Below are positions 35,230-44,345 of a stretch of DNA of 64,000 nucleotides, piece after piece. Under the pieces are notes generated by a model, which searched no databases, was not told where the DNA came from, and saw nothing but the letters and a program-made list of their open reading frames with translations. Where the stretch lies: contig NZ_CM001441.1 of NCBI RefSeq assembly GCF_000244895.1, forward strand, positions 620,001 through 684,000, read 5' to 3'. Source of the DNA: Desulfosporosinus youngiae DSM 17734. GTDB taxonomy: Bacteria > Bacillota > Desulfitobacteriia > Desulfitobacteriales > Desulfitobacteriaceae. A program made the position numbers and the translations under genes. Positions within the stretch are counted from its first letter, which is position 1; the number at the start of each line of letters is the position of its first letter.

Positions 35230-35492
35230 ACACATTCCTCTCCATTCGATATCTTTCTCACGAGAATTTGGGTAGCATCTTCATTTCTCAAGGCAATAAG
35301 TGTTTCCCTAACCAGATAAGCGGTCGGATCACCGGAAGGACCTCGTCGAATACATCGAATTAATGTTCCAGGGACGATTCCCAAGTCGAGAATTCGGCGC
35401 CGTAAAAGTCCGCTTAATTCCAAGGAAACTATCTGACAGACAGAACCCGGAGATAAGTCGGTTAAAGAATCGATTCTTTCTGCACCCCTCAA
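35226..35492 (-). CDS. feoA: FeoA family protein
   Basis: An 88-residue SH3-like partner of FeoB. Family elements SLTDLSPGSVCQIVSLEL, LLRRRILDLGIVPGTLIRCIRRGPSGDPTAYLVRETLIALRNEDA are clear; the DLGIVPG turn is diagnostic. It starts with TTG behind AAGGGGG and is first in feoA-feoB(N)-feoB(C). Confidence 0.92.
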   Translation of the reverse strand: MRGAERIDSLTDLSPGSVCQIVSLELSGLLRRRILDLGIVPGTLIRCIRRGPSGDPTAYLVRETLIALRNEDATQILVRKISNGEECV

Positions 35493-35541
35493 ATTATGTA
35501 CCCCCTTTTCGTTGCAGGCTAACTGTTTTCTAATTCCATAG

Positions 35542-35557
35542 GTTAGCCGCGGCTAAC
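35542..35557. promoter_or_regulatory. Candidate DtxR-type operator upstream of feoA
   Basis: Perfect 16-bp palindrome GTTAGCCGCGGCTAAC, about 50 bases before the feoA start; its half-site matches the TTAGGTTAGCCTAACC type of DtxR/IdeR box, and a further half-site AGGCTAAC lies at 35517-35524. The DtxR-family gene next to the operon is the likely binder. Confidence 0.55.
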
Positions 35558-35633
35558 TTTTAGTGAAAGTTTATTTTGAATAGATTATGTAGAGGAGTTT
35601 TTTTTGTTCCCATCAGGCTCGTACTTTTTAAAA

Positions 35634-35671
35634 GCCCCAAGATGCAAGGGACGTCCCTTGCATCTTGGGGC
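35634..35671. repeat. Perfect 38-bp palindrome between feoA and the ABC exporter gene
   Basis: GCCCCAAGATGCAAGGGAC is followed immediately by its exact complement, with no loop bases. A second pair CATCAGG / CCTGATG flanks it at about 15 and 8 bases. There is no T-run. It lies upstream of the exporter start, so it could be a cruciform, an attenuator or a protein site. Confidence 0.7.
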
Positions 35672-35741
35672 CTTAATTCCTGATGAAAGTAACTATGATA
35701 TAATAAAGGGGTTAGCTGGGCAAAGCTTAGGAGTTGATACT

Positions 35742-37550
35742 ATGAAACAAGGGATCAGCAGGCAAGGGATCGGCCGGTTGAGATTCGCAAATGAAGAGAT
35801 TCAGATGCCTAAAGTGACCAAAAAGATGCTTGCAAGAATCATGAGCTATTTTTGGCCCGAGCGGATGAAAATGCTTTTGGTCATGGGGATAATTGTTGTC
35901 ATCGCGATCTTGGGGCTTGTACCCCCGATACTTATCAAAAATATTATCGACAATGCTTTACCACAAAAGGATATGGTTCTTTTAAGCTGGTTGATCTTAG
36001 TTTCCATTGGAACCACGGTGATATTAGGGCTTTTGCAGGTGGCACAGTCCTATCTTAGTATTTGGATTTCTAAGCATATCATTTTGAACATGAAAAATCA
36101 GATGTATGCTCATTTACAGAATATGTCCTTGAATTTCTATACTGCCGCTAAGCCTGGCGAAATCATCACCAGAATAACGAGTGATATCGATGGAATTCAA
36201 GATATATTCAATACCACATTAGTGAATGCCTTAACAAGTGTTGTTGTGCTTATCTCCACTGCCATTGTATTAATATCAATGAACTGGAAGCTGGCTATTG
36301 TCGGCATGATTATACTCCCAACCTTTATTATCCCTACCAGAAAAGTAGGCAAGCTAAGATGGAAAATCGCAACCCGGAGTCAAGAGAAAATCAGCGACCT
36401 TAACCAGATTATCCAAGAAAGCTTTAGCATTAGCGGAGTGCTGCTCACCAAGATATTCACTAAGGAAAAGGATGAATTGGCTAAATTTGAACAAACCAAT
36501 CATGAGGTTATTAGTCTGCAAATTAAGGAATCCCTTGTCGGCCGATGGTTTAGAATGACGATAACCACATTTATTGCTATTGGTCCGATGCTTATTTACT
36601 TTTATGGAGGGTATTTATTCATCAAGGGTGAAATATCCATTGGGAGCATAATTGCCTTTGTAGCCTTGTTGGGAAGGCTTTATTTACCTGTTTCACAACT
36701 ATCCAATATCCATATAGATGTCATTAGATCCTTGGCTTTATTTCAGAGAATTTTTGAGTACTTAGATCAGAAGCAGGAGATAAAAGATACACCTGACGCT
36801 ACCAGTTTGGAAGTAATCAAGGGTAAAGTTTCTTTTGAAAAGGTGTATTTCTCATATAACAGCAAGGTTAAAGTCTTAGAAGATATAAGTTTTTCTGTGA
36901 ACCCAGGTATGATGGTCGCCTTGGTTGGATCGAGCGGCGTAGGAAAGACGACGATTACCAATCTGATTCCAAGATTGTATGAGGTGAACAAAGGGAGCAT
37001 CAAAATCGATGATAGAGATATTAGGGATGTAACCTTGGCCTCACTGAGGAATCAAATTGGAATCGTTATGCAAGAACCTTATCTTTTTAATGATACCATC
37101 GAAGAAAACCTAAAATACGGAAAGAAACATGCAACAGAACAAGAGATGATTGAGGCTTGTAAAGCAGCCTATATCCATGATTTCATTATGACACTGCCTG
37201 ATAACTATAAAACCATCGTAGGAAATAGAGGTATCAAGTTATCAGGCGGAGAAAAACAAAGAGTGTCGATTGCCCGGGTCATCTTGAAAGGTCCGAGAAT
37301 TATTATTCTGGATGAGGCCACATCCTCTTTAGATTCCGTATCGGAAATGTATATTCAAAAGGCGATGGTACCGTTGTTAAAAGGTAGGACAAGTTTTGTC
37401 ATAGCCCACAGATTGGCAACCGTTTTAGCTGCGGATCGAATTTTTGTTATTAAAAATGGAACAGTAGCCGAATCCGGGACCCATAAGGAATTGCTCAAGA
37501 AAGAGGGCCTTTATCGACAAATCTATGATACACAGTTCAAAGGGAAGTAA
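35742..37550 (+). CDS. ABC exporter, fused permease and ATPase (multidrug/lipid type)
   Basis: A 602-residue half-transporter with six membrane helices in the first 320 residues (ABC_membrane type I exporter fold) and a C-terminal ATPase. Walker A is VGSSGVGKTTI, the signature LSGGEKQRVSIARV, Walker B IIILDEATSSLDS, and the switch histidine AHRL. Homodimer expected; substrate unknown. I choose ATG 35742 with AGGAG upstream; the longer frame from 35604 would translate through the 38-bp palindrome. The thioesterase gene follows after 17 bases. Confidence 0.88.
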   Translation: MKQGISRQGIGRLRFANEEIQMPKVTKKMLARIMSYFWPERMKMLLVMGIIVVIAILGLVPPILIKNIIDNALPQKDMVLLSWLILVSIGTTVILGLLQVAQSYLSIWISKHIILNMKNQMYAHLQNMSLNFYTAAKPGEIITRITSDIDGIQDIFNTTLVNALTSVVVLISTAIVLISMNWKLAIVGMIILPTFIIPTRKVGKLRWKIATRSQEKISDLNQIIQESFSISGVLLTKIFTKEKDELAKFEQTNHEVISLQIKESLVGRWFRMTITTFIAIGPMLIYFYGGYLFIKGEISIGSIIAFVALLGRLYLPVSQLSNIHIDVIRSLALFQRIFEYLDQKQEIKDTPDATSLEVIKGKVSFEKVYFSYNSKVKVLEDISFSVNPGMMVALVGSSGVGKTTITNLIPRLYEVNKGSIKIDDRDIRDVTLASLRNQIGIVMQEPYLFNDTIEENLKYGKKHATEQEMIEACKAAYIHDFIMTLPDNYKTIVGNRGIKLSGGEKQRVSIARVILKGPRIIILDEATSSLDSVSEMYIQKAMVPLLKGRTSFVIAHRLATVLAADRIFVIKNGTVAESGTHKELLKKEGLYRQIYDTQFKGK

Positions 37551-37567
37551 AGAAGGTGGATTTAAAC

Positions 37568-38335
37568 ATGGAAAATCGGAAGTACAAAATAGGATTTGAA
37601 GTTCATTATCATGAAGTAGACCCCTCTGAGAGAGCTACGCCCTTGACCATACTTCATTACTTAGAGGATGCCGCAATTTCTCATTCGGAGTCAGTGGGAC
37701 AAGGGATTGAACGATTAAAAGCGCAAAAGCAAGCCTGGATTCTGAATGAGTGGAACCTGCAGATGGACCGTTACCCTGTATTGGGGGAAAAGGTCATGAT
37801 CGAAACCTGGTCTGCCGGGTTTGATCGGTTTTATGGCACTAGGGATTTCTTAATTATAGACAAGAATGACAAGGTTATCGGCCGAGCAACCTCTGTCTGG
37901 ATCTTTTATAATACGGAACGTAAACGTCCTTCAAGAATTCCAGCGGATTTTCTGGAAGTGTATGGAATAGATCTGAGACGGGCGCTCAATGAACCTTTGA
38001 GTAAATGCCAGCTGGAAGAAGGAGACCAAAAAGGAGAGAATGAACAACTATTTACAGTCAGGCGCAGCGACATTGATACCAACGGGCATGTCAATAATGC
38101 CAACTATCTGCAGTGGATGTTAGAAGTCGTTCCTGAGGATATCTACCTTAATTATCACCTTGCCGCCTTAGAAATTACCTACAAGAAAGCGGTTACGTAT
38201 GGATCAAGTATTTTATCAAAATGCGTTTTTCCTAATCAAAGGGTAAAGACTTCAGTATGTAGACATGCTATACTGGAAGATAATAGTTTTCATCATGAAC
38301 TTGCAACAGCCAAAACAGTTTGGACACCCCAGTAA
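37568..38335 (+). CDS. Acyl-ACP thioesterase (FatA/FatB family)
   Basis: A 255-residue double-hotdog thioesterase releasing fatty acids from acyl carrier protein. N-terminal hotdog: YHEVDPSERATPLTILHYLEDAA and WILNEWNLQMDRYP; C-terminal hotdog: RRSDIDTNGHVNNANYLQWM with the catalytic Asn-His-type motif NGHVNNANY. ATG 37568 is placed by GAAGGTGG eight bases before. Cotranscription with the exporter is likely and hints at a lipid-related substrate, which is inference. Confidence 0.88.
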   Translation: MENRKYKIGFEVHYHEVDPSERATPLTILHYLEDAAISHSESVGQGIERLKAQKQAWILNEWNLQMDRYPVLGEKVMIETWSAGFDRFYGTRDFLIIDKNDKVIGRATSVWIFYNTERKRPSRIPADFLEVYGIDLRRALNEPLSKCQLEEGDQKGENEQLFTVRRSDIDTNGHVNNANYLQWMLEVVPEDIYLNYHLAALEITYKKAVTYGSSILSKCVFPNQRVKTSVCRHAILEDNSFHHELATAKTVWTPQ

Positions 38336-38339
38336 ATAT

Positions 38340-38370
38340 AAAGGGTTAGCGAATGCTAACCCTTTTATTT
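38340..38370 (+). terminator. Rho-independent terminator
   Basis: AAAGGGTTAGC / GCTAACCCTTT with a GAAT loop followed by TATTT, directly after the thioesterase gene. Confidence 0.88.
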
Positions 38371-38550
38371 AAAAGGAACTATAGGTAGATAATTTTAGCT
38401 TAAGGCCTTGGTTATTTTCGAGATATTGATTGTCTTGTTGATATATTTCTTAAGAATGTATAAAGAGAGCCCGTTGACTTGGTGCTATTATCCAAGGATA
38501 ACTGAATTATGATTTAAGGTTAAGAAATTTTAATGAAAAGAGGTAAACGT

Positions 38551-39009
38551 ATGCGCAGAGTGGATAAAGAGATCACTGATCAGAATTTGATGGAGGAGAT
38601 CCTAAAGAAGGCTCAGGTGTGCCGATTGGCTGTTTCCTATAGAGATATGCCCTATATTATTCCTATGAATTTTGGTTACGCCGATCGGGTATTGTATTTT
38701 CATTCTGCCCAAGAGGGCCTTAAACTCTTGATCCTTCGAGAAAATCCTCAGGCAAGTTTTGAAGTTGAGATTGATACACAATTGGTTCCCAGTGAGCAGG
38801 GATGTAATTGGACAATGCGCTATCAGAGTGTAGTTGGTTTTGGAGAGGTTGAATTCATCAATGGCTTGGCAGAAAAACGTGAGGGAATGAAACATATCCT
38901 ACAGCAATATTCAGATAATATAACCTTTCCTAATGACGCAGCACTAGAGGAGGTAACTCTCTTCAAGTTGAAAATAAATACCATGACAGGTAAAAAATCC
39001 GGGTATTAA
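38551..39009 (+). CDS. Pyridoxamine 5'-phosphate oxidase-fold (NimA-like) flavoprotein
   Basis: A 152-residue split-barrel FMN-binding protein of the NimA/nitroimidazole-resistance branch: CRLAVSYRDMPYIIPMNFGYADRVLYFHSA is the usual opening, then a barrel with YQSVVGFGEVEFI. Such proteins often reduce small nitro compounds or are of unknown role. ATG 38551 chosen for the AGAGGT site six bases upstream. Single gene. Confidence 0.8.
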   Translation: MRRVDKEITDQNLMEEILKKAQVCRLAVSYRDMPYIIPMNFGYADRVLYFHSAQEGLKLLILRENPQASFEVEIDTQLVPSEQGCNWTMRYQSVVGFGEVEFINGLAEKREGMKHILQQYSDNITFPNDAALEEVTLFKLKINTMTGKKSGY

Positions 39010-39098
39010 TCAAAGATTTTGAGAATATAGCTTAATAGATGAAGCTAATCCAATTTATTATTTATAATTATTAACTTTAGGAAGGAATAAAAGAGATA

Positions 39099-39107
39099 TT
39101 TGTCGAA
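39099..39107 (+). promoter_or_regulatory. Spo0A box
   Basis: TTTGTCGAA is an exact match to the 0A-box consensus TTTGTCRAA, 98 bases before the start of an orphan PAS histidine kinase. It implies control of that kinase by Spo0A~P. Confidence 0.5.
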
Positions 39108-39204
39108 TGTAAGCGTATCATGAGTTAGTGAATTGTGTTACAATATATATAATAGATCAGTTCCATGGACATGCCCTGAATAAAATAGAAGAGTGGTATG
39201 AAAA

Positions 39205-41130
39205 ATGTCGAAAACAGAAATCATGGAATTAAAACATAGAGTTGCTTTTCTGGAAGCAACTTTAGCAGATGTTCGCGAGGATAACGAAATATGGGAAACG
39301 ATTTTTCTTGAAAATAGTTGGGGTATGGCAGTTGCTGATGCGATGAGCGGTAAATTGCTGAAAGTCAATCCCTACTATGCAAAAATGCACGGTTATGAAC
39401 CGTACGAGCTGATAGGAAAATCAATGTATGATGTGCTTTGTGCTTCGGGACATCGGAACGATTGCTGCAAAAATAGTCCTAAAATACGGAATGATCGTTA
39501 TGAATATAATTCAGTGCATGTAAGAAAAGATGGAAGTCGTTTTCCTGTACGTATTAATAATCATGAAATAACTGTGAAGGAACGGCGCCTGCGTATTGTC
39601 TCTACATGGGATATTACAGAGGTTGAACTTAAAGAAAAGGAATTGACCCAGTATCGGGAGAGTTTAGAGCAATTGGTTAAATTTCGCACGGATGAGCTGG
39701 AAAAAACAAATGAGCGGCTACGAAGTGAGATCCTCCAAAAGGAATCTATCGAAAACGAATTAGCCAAAGCAAATCAAGAAATGATTGATACCCTTGAAGG
39801 TATGGGGGATTGCTTTGAAGCTGTAAATACCCAATGGATTATAACGTATGCCAATAGGGCCATGGTCAAGGCGCTCGAAGCAAATGGTTTGGATGGAAAT
39901 ATAGTAGGGTCTGATTATCGGGAGACTTATAAACTAGGGAGTAAGACGATTAATGATGCTTGTCTTAAAGTTATGCATGATGGTGTGCCGGTGCGGTTCG
40001 AGACCTACGCCCTAATTATGGAGCAGTGGGTGGAAGTCAGTATTTATCCAACAGAGAGCGGAATTTCGATTTTTCTTCGAAATATCGAGGAAAGGAAGAA
40101 AATCGAAAAGGCGGTGGAGGAAGAGCATCATCGTTTATATTCGTTATTTAATAGCTTTCCTGGTCTAATCTATCTCCAAGAAGAAAACAATAGAATACGT
40201 TTCGCGAACAATAGCTTTCAAGCAAAGTTTGGTCCATGTATAGATCAACTCTGCCATGAAGTGATAGCAGGGTTACCAATGCCGTGCCCTGATTGCATGT
40301 CTTCAATGGTTCTTAGGAGTCTTACAGCCGTATGGAAAGAGATGGTTTTTGACAATCGTATTTATGAGGTATATTCTCAGCCTTTCATTGATGCCGATGG
40401 ATCAAAGTTAGTTTTCAAGGTACTTATTGATATTACTGACAGAAGGCGTGCTGATCGCGAATTGGCGCGTTTAGAGAGACTTAATATGATAGGCGAAATG
40501 GCGGCGGGTATCGCTCACGAGGTAAGGAATCCACTGACGGCAGTTCGGGGGTTTCTTCAATTGCTCCAATCCAAGGTCGAGACTGTGGCTTATCATGACT
40601 TTTATCAATTGATGACGGATGAATTAGATCGAGCTAATCTGATCCTATCAGACTTCCTGAGTTTAGCGAAAGATAAATCCATTGATTTTAAATTGATCAA
40701 TATTACAAGAATAGTCACATCGTTAACTCCGCTTTTAACGGCTGATGCAATCAATCAAGATAAAAAAATAGCGTTTGAGTTTGATGAAGTTGCTGATATA
40801 CGTGGGAATGGAAATGAGCTTCGACAGTTGATTTTGAACTTGGCGAGAAATGGATTTGAAGCGATGCAAGCGGGTGCGGCTTTAACCATTCGAACTTATG
40901 CCTTGAGAAACGATATAATTCTTGAAGTCTGTGATCAAGGCAGAGGAGTTGATCCGGATATACTCGAAAATCTAGGGACTCCGTTTCTAACAACCAAAGA
41001 ACGAGGGACCGGATTAGGGATCGCAATATGCCAGAGTATTGTTGCACGCCATAAAGCGTCAATTAGTTTTGACTCAGATCATACAGGGACAACAGTTACA
41101 GTTAGGTTTCCGTCGAGTGAGAATCTATAA
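39205..41130 (+). CDS. Cytoplasmic PAS-domain sensor histidine kinase
   Basis: A 641-residue kinase with no membrane segment. An N-terminal coiled coil leads to a PAS domain (about 30-145, GKLLKVNPYYAKMHGYEPYELIGKS), a second coiled coil, a second PAS region (about 205-300) and a third (about 310-400), then HisKA (IGEMAAGIAHEVRNPLTAVRGF, phospho-His) and HATPase (LILNLARNGFEAM, GTGLGIAICQSIV). There is no adjacent response regulator. The architecture and the upstream 0A box fit an orphan sporulation-type kinase feeding Spo0A. Confidence 0.87.
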   Translation: MSKTEIMELKHRVAFLEATLADVREDNEIWETIFLENSWGMAVADAMSGKLLKVNPYYAKMHGYEPYELIGKSMYDVLCASGHRNDCCKNSPKIRNDRYEYNSVHVRKDGSRFPVRINNHEITVKERRLRIVSTWDITEVELKEKELTQYRESLEQLVKFRTDELEKTNERLRSEILQKESIENELAKANQEMIDTLEGMGDCFEAVNTQWIITYANRAMVKALEANGLDGNIVGSDYRETYKLGSKTINDACLKVMHDGVPVRFETYALIMEQWVEVSIYPTESGISIFLRNIEERKKIEKAVEEEHHRLYSLFNSFPGLIYLQEENNRIRFANNSFQAKFGPCIDQLCHEVIAGLPMPCPDCMSSMVLRSLTAVWKEMVFDNRIYEVYSQPFIDADGSKLVFKVLIDITDRRRADRELARLERLNMIGEMAAGIAHEVRNPLTAVRGFLQLLQSKVETVAYHDFYQLMTDELDRANLILSDFLSLAKDKSIDFKLINITRIVTSLTPLLTADAINQDKKIAFEFDEVADIRGNGNELRQLILNLARNGFEAMQAGAALTIRTYALRNDIILEVCDQGRGVDPDILENLGTPFLTTKERGTGLGIAICQSIVARHKASISFDSDHTGTTVTVRFPSSENL

Positions 41131-41268
41131 TTTGCATGATAATTTACCCTTTGGTTTTATTTAATAGACGCACTGCATTGGGGTTCCTTGTGAAAAATCC
41201 AGCAATTGCACGGCTTTCGAGGACTTTATGGTTGAAGGCCAGTCCAGCATGGCCAGGATGACAAGGGA

Positions 41269-41310
41269 ACGGGGTTCATGATAGCATTTCAATGCTATCA
41301 TGAACCCCGT
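41269..41310. terminator. Long hairpin between convergent genes
   Basis: ACGGGGTTCATGATAGCATT and its complement form a near-perfect 19-20 bp stem with a minimal loop, followed by CCTTTTGTC on the plus strand. It lies between the kinase gene and metQ and probably terminates both. Confidence 0.65.
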
Positions 41311-41335
41311 CCTTTTGTCACGTTCTAATTTATTT

Positions 41336-42160
41336 TTAGAATGCCGGAACAATCGAGCCTTGATATTTTTCTTCGATGAACGTTTTAACCTCTGGTGAAG
41401 TTAGAGCTTTAGCTAGCTTTTGTAGAGCGGGATCGTCTTTACGAGTGTCCTTGACAACTAGAATATTAGCATAAGGAGAGTCTTTGTCTTCCATAATAAT
41501 GGAATCATTGATTGGGTTAAGTCCGCCTTCAATGGCGAAATTTGTATTGATTACTGCGGCATTAACTTTAGGATCTTCAAGCACTCTTGGAAGCTGAGGA
41601 GCGTCGAGGGGAGTAATTTTAAGTTGCTTGAGGTTAGTCTTAATATCATTAACGGTTCCTTTGATGCCTACTCCATCGTTTAATTGAATGACGCCGGCTT
41701 TGGCCAGGAGGGCAAGGGCGCGGCCGCTGTTAGAAGGATCATTGGGAATGACTATGGTATCTCCATTTTTGAGGTCTTCCAGTTTCGTGATTTTTTTAGA
41801 GTAAACCCCCATTGGTTCGATGTGGACATTAGCAATGGAAACATTCTTCAGGGAGTGATCTTGGTTAAAGGAGTCCAGGTAAGGAGTATGTTGGAAGAAG
41901 TTAGCGTCGATATCACCTGTATCCAAGTCCAAGTTTGGGCGGACGTAATCAGTGTAATTCACGATTTGAAGGTCAACGCCTTCTTTGAGAAGAGCAGGTT
42001 TAATGTGTTCCAGGATTTCAGCATGAGGGATTGGGGTTGCCCCAACTTTAAGTACGGTGCCAGAGGACTTGTCGGAGCCACAGCCGGAAAGCACGAGGGA
42101 AAGAGAGACGAAAACAGTGAGCAAAAGGGCAAAACAGCGATGATTCTTGATTCTTGACAT
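41336..42160 (-). CDS. metQ: Methionine ABC transporter substrate-binding lipoprotein
   Basis: A 274-residue lipoprotein with a signal peptide and lipobox LVLSGC (lipidated Cys27). The NLPA-family sequence follows: VGATPIPHAEILEHIKP, VNYTDYVRPNLDLDTGDIDANFFQHTPYLD, PNDPSNSGRALALLAKAG, AVINTNFAIEGGLNP. It binds methionine outside the membrane and delivers it to MetI/MetN. Last gene of metN-metI-metQ on the minus strand; ATG behind AGGAGGAAG. Confidence 0.95.
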   Translation of the reverse strand: MSRIKNHRCFALLLTVFVSLSLVLSGCGSDKSSGTVLKVGATPIPHAEILEHIKPALLKEGVDLQIVNYTDYVRPNLDLDTGDIDANFFQHTPYLDSFNQDHSLKNVSIANVHIEPMGVYSKKITKLEDLKNGDTIVIPNDPSNSGRALALLAKAGVIQLNDGVGIKGTVNDIKTNLKQLKITPLDAPQLPRVLEDPKVNAAVINTNFAIEGGLNPINDSIIMEDKDSPYANILVVKDTRKDDPALQKLAKALTSPEVKTFIEEKYQGSIVPAF

Positions 42161-42252
42161 AATTTCTTCCTCCTATTTGTTTCATTTCTTTTGGACAGGG
42201 TTGCCTTTTCTAGGATGCAGGTAAAGCGTGGGACGGGTTCATAACTGAGGAT

Positions 42253-42939
42253 TTAATGAGTAAGCTTGCGTGCCAGTGTGGTTCCCAGAGATTGTATGAT
42301 CTGAACAATCACGACAAGAATGACGACGGTGATGATCATAATATCGGTTCGGAAACGGTTGTAACCATATTGGATGGCCAAGTCTCCTAACCCACCCCCG
42401 CCAACAGCACCGGCCATAGCGGTGTAGCCGATGACACTGATTGTCGTGATGGCAACGCCTAGAATCAGTGAAGCTTTTGCTTCAGGAAGAAGAACTTTTT
42501 GGATGATTTGTTGGGGGGAAGCTCCCATTGATAAAGCCGCTTCAATGACGCCGTAAGGAACTTCTTTGAGAGAACTTTCCACGACTCTGGCCACAAAGGG
42601 AGCAGCTGAGATGACGAGAGGAACAATAGCTGCAGTTGTACCGATCGATGAGCCAATAATGGATTTAGTGAATGGGATTAAGGCTACCAATAGGATGATG
42701 AACGGAGCGGAACGCAAGATGTTGATGACGGTGCCTAAAGTCCGCTCGACCCATGGATTGGGCATGATGTGCCCGGGAGAAGTAATGACCAAAATAATGC
42801 CTAAAGGAAGTCCCAGCAGGTAAGCCAGTACCGTGGAAGCGAGTACCATATAGAGGGTTTCGCCGGTTGCCGGTATGACAAGCCGGAATGAATCAATCCA
42901 AAAAGTCGCCTGAAAAAGCAGGGATGAATCAAAGCCCAC
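42253..42939 (-). CDS. metI: Methionine ABC transporter permease
   Basis: A 228-residue membrane permease with about five helices and the binding-protein-dependent transport loop EAALSMGASPQQIIQKVLLPEA (EAA motif). GTG start behind TGGAGGTGATT; it overlaps the end of metN by 11 bases. Part of the SAM-riboswitch-controlled metNIQ operon. Confidence 0.95.
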   Translation of the reverse strand: MGFDSSLLFQATFWIDSFRLVIPATGETLYMVLASTVLAYLLGLPLGIILVITSPGHIMPNPWVERTLGTVINILRSAPFIILLVALIPFTKSIIGSSIGTTAAIVPLVISAAPFVARVVESSLKEVPYGVIEAALSMGASPQQIIQKVLLPEAKASLILGVAITTISVIGYTAMAGAVGGGGLGDLAIQYGYNRFRTDIMIITVVILVVIVQIIQSLGTTLARKLTH

Positions 42940-43954
42940 GATGAATCACCTCCACATTTAATTTGCGAGATTCCAAGTAGCGATGGGCTGTTTTGATTTG
43001 TTCGGGGTTTCCGAGAAGTTCGATGGTAAGTGTACCAAATAATGTGGACCTCAAGTGGTCGATGCTTCCATAGAGAATATTGGCCCGGACATCGCAAGAA
43101 CGCAGTAAGTCAGTGATGATTGGATCTGAGGCCCGTGAACCGAGAAATTGTATGCGAACAATTTCCGAATCTTTGTGAGTTGCAAGCTCCTGTAAAAGGT
43201 CGGCTGGAAGTTCGTTCGGAAAAACAGTTGAGATAAACTGGCGGGCGATATCTGACTGAGGTTTAATAAAAACAGATTCGACAGGACCGTTTTCAACAAT
43301 GTGTGCGGCATGAATAACCGCAACATCCGTGCAGATTTCTTTGACTACTTTCATTTCATGGGTAATCATCACAATCGTTAAACCAAGTTTCTGGTTGATA
43401 TCCCGCAAAAGATTGAGAATAGAAAGGGTGGTCTGCGGATCTAAGGCTGAGGTGGCTTCGTCACATAAGAGGACTTGTGGCTTGGTGGCGAGTGCCCGGG
43501 CAATTCCAACCCGTTGTTTTTGGCCGCCGCTTAATTGCGCAGGATAAACAGACGCTTTATCTTCGAGACCAACTAAATGGAGTAATTCTTTGACCCGTAC
43601 CGAGATTTCCTTCTTAGACACTCCGGCGATTTCCAGGGGGAAGGCAATGTTTTCCTCTACGGTCCGTGATAGAAGAAGATAAAAATGTTGAAAGATCATG
43701 CCAATATTCTGACGCGCATGACGCAGTTCCTTGCCGGAAAGCTGTGTCAGGTCTTGGCCGGCGACAATGATGTGACCACTCGTTGGTTTCTCGAGAAGGT
43801 TTAAGCAGCGCACTAATGTGCTTTTTCCTGCACCGCTCAATCCAATAATCCCGTAGATGGACCCCTGCGAAATGTTCAAGGATACATTATCAAGGGCAAT
43901 GACGTTCCCTTGACGAGAAGAATATTGCTTTACTAATTGTTTAATCTGAATCAA
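42929..43954 (-). CDS. metN: Methionine ABC transporter ATPase
   Basis: A 341-residue ATPase: Walker A GLSGAGKSTLVR, signature LSGGQKQRVGIARAL, Walker B VLLCDEATSALDP, and the C-terminal NIL regulatory domain (VRIQFLGSRASDPIITDLLRS), which binds methionine and inhibits transport in the family. TTG start with AAAGGAG upstream. First gene after the SAM riboswitch. Confidence 0.96.
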   Translation of the reverse strand: MIQIKQLVKQYSSRQGNVIALDNVSLNISQGSIYGIIGLSGAGKSTLVRCLNLLEKPTSGHIIVAGQDLTQLSGKELRHARQNIGMIFQHFYLLLSRTVEENIAFPLEIAGVSKKEISVRVKELLHLVGLEDKASVYPAQLSGGQKQRVGIARALATKPQVLLCDEATSALDPQTTLSILNLLRDINQKLGLTIVMITHEMKVVKEICTDVAVIHAAHIVENGPVESVFIKPQSDIARQFISTVFPNELPADLLQELATHKDSEIVRIQFLGSRASDPIITDLLRSCDVRANILYGSIDHLRSTLFGTLTIELLGNPEQIKTAHRYLESRKLNVEVIHRGL

Positions 43955-44002
43955 AGGTTATTGCTCCTTTGCATAATTAATTTATGCCCAGCGGTTTTAT
44001 AC

Positions 44003-44035
44003 ACAACAAAACTCCGCGAAGAAAACCCGCGGAGT
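44003..44035 (-). terminator. Expression-platform terminator of the SAM riboswitch
   Basis: On the minus strand ACTCCGCGGG / TCGCGGAGT with a short loop runs into TTTTGTTGTG, 50 bases before metN. Confidence 0.88.
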
Positions 44036-44049
44036 ACCATTCGGTTTTC

Positions 44050-44149
44050 CTCTTATCTCCCAGATTTCTCTGCAGGAGTTAGCACCGTGCAAAAATGCCG
44101 GTTGCCGGGCTTCATCGGGCCAGTCCCTCCACCTACTCTGAATAAGAGT
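44050..44149 (-). promoter_or_regulatory. SAM-I (S-box) riboswitch aptamer
   Basis: Read on the minus strand, the S-box core is plain: P1 CTCTTATTC, AGAGTAGGTGGAGGGACTGG, CCCGATGAAGCCCGGCAACC, then GGTGCTAACTCCTGCAGA and the closing GAGATAAGAG. High SAM should terminate transcription before metNIQ. Confidence 0.96.
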
Positions 44150-44271
44150 CTACTATGAGGTTTTACTGTGTCTAAGAATTACTAAAGCTATCCATAGTTT
44201 AGCATAGGGAAGATAGGGTTGGCAAGAGATAAAATTTATACGGGTTTAATTTATACTTGAACTAAAAAAGC

Positions 44272-44300
44272 TTGACAATAACACAACACTTTAATAGATT
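44272..44300 (+). promoter_or_regulatory. Sigma-A type promoter for yerC-hisZ
   Basis: TTGACA at 44272-44277 and TAGATT at 44295-44300 with a 17-base spacer, about 45 bases before the yerC start. Confidence 0.6.
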
Positions 44301-44345
44301 AAAGGGAGACAGTGACCTTGTTCAATTATTTGGGAGGGGAAAGCC

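Noticed and set aside
35604-35741. N-terminal extension of the ABC exporter
   Set aside because: It would translate the 38-bp palindrome and lacks a matching domain; ATG 35742 has a proper ribosome site.
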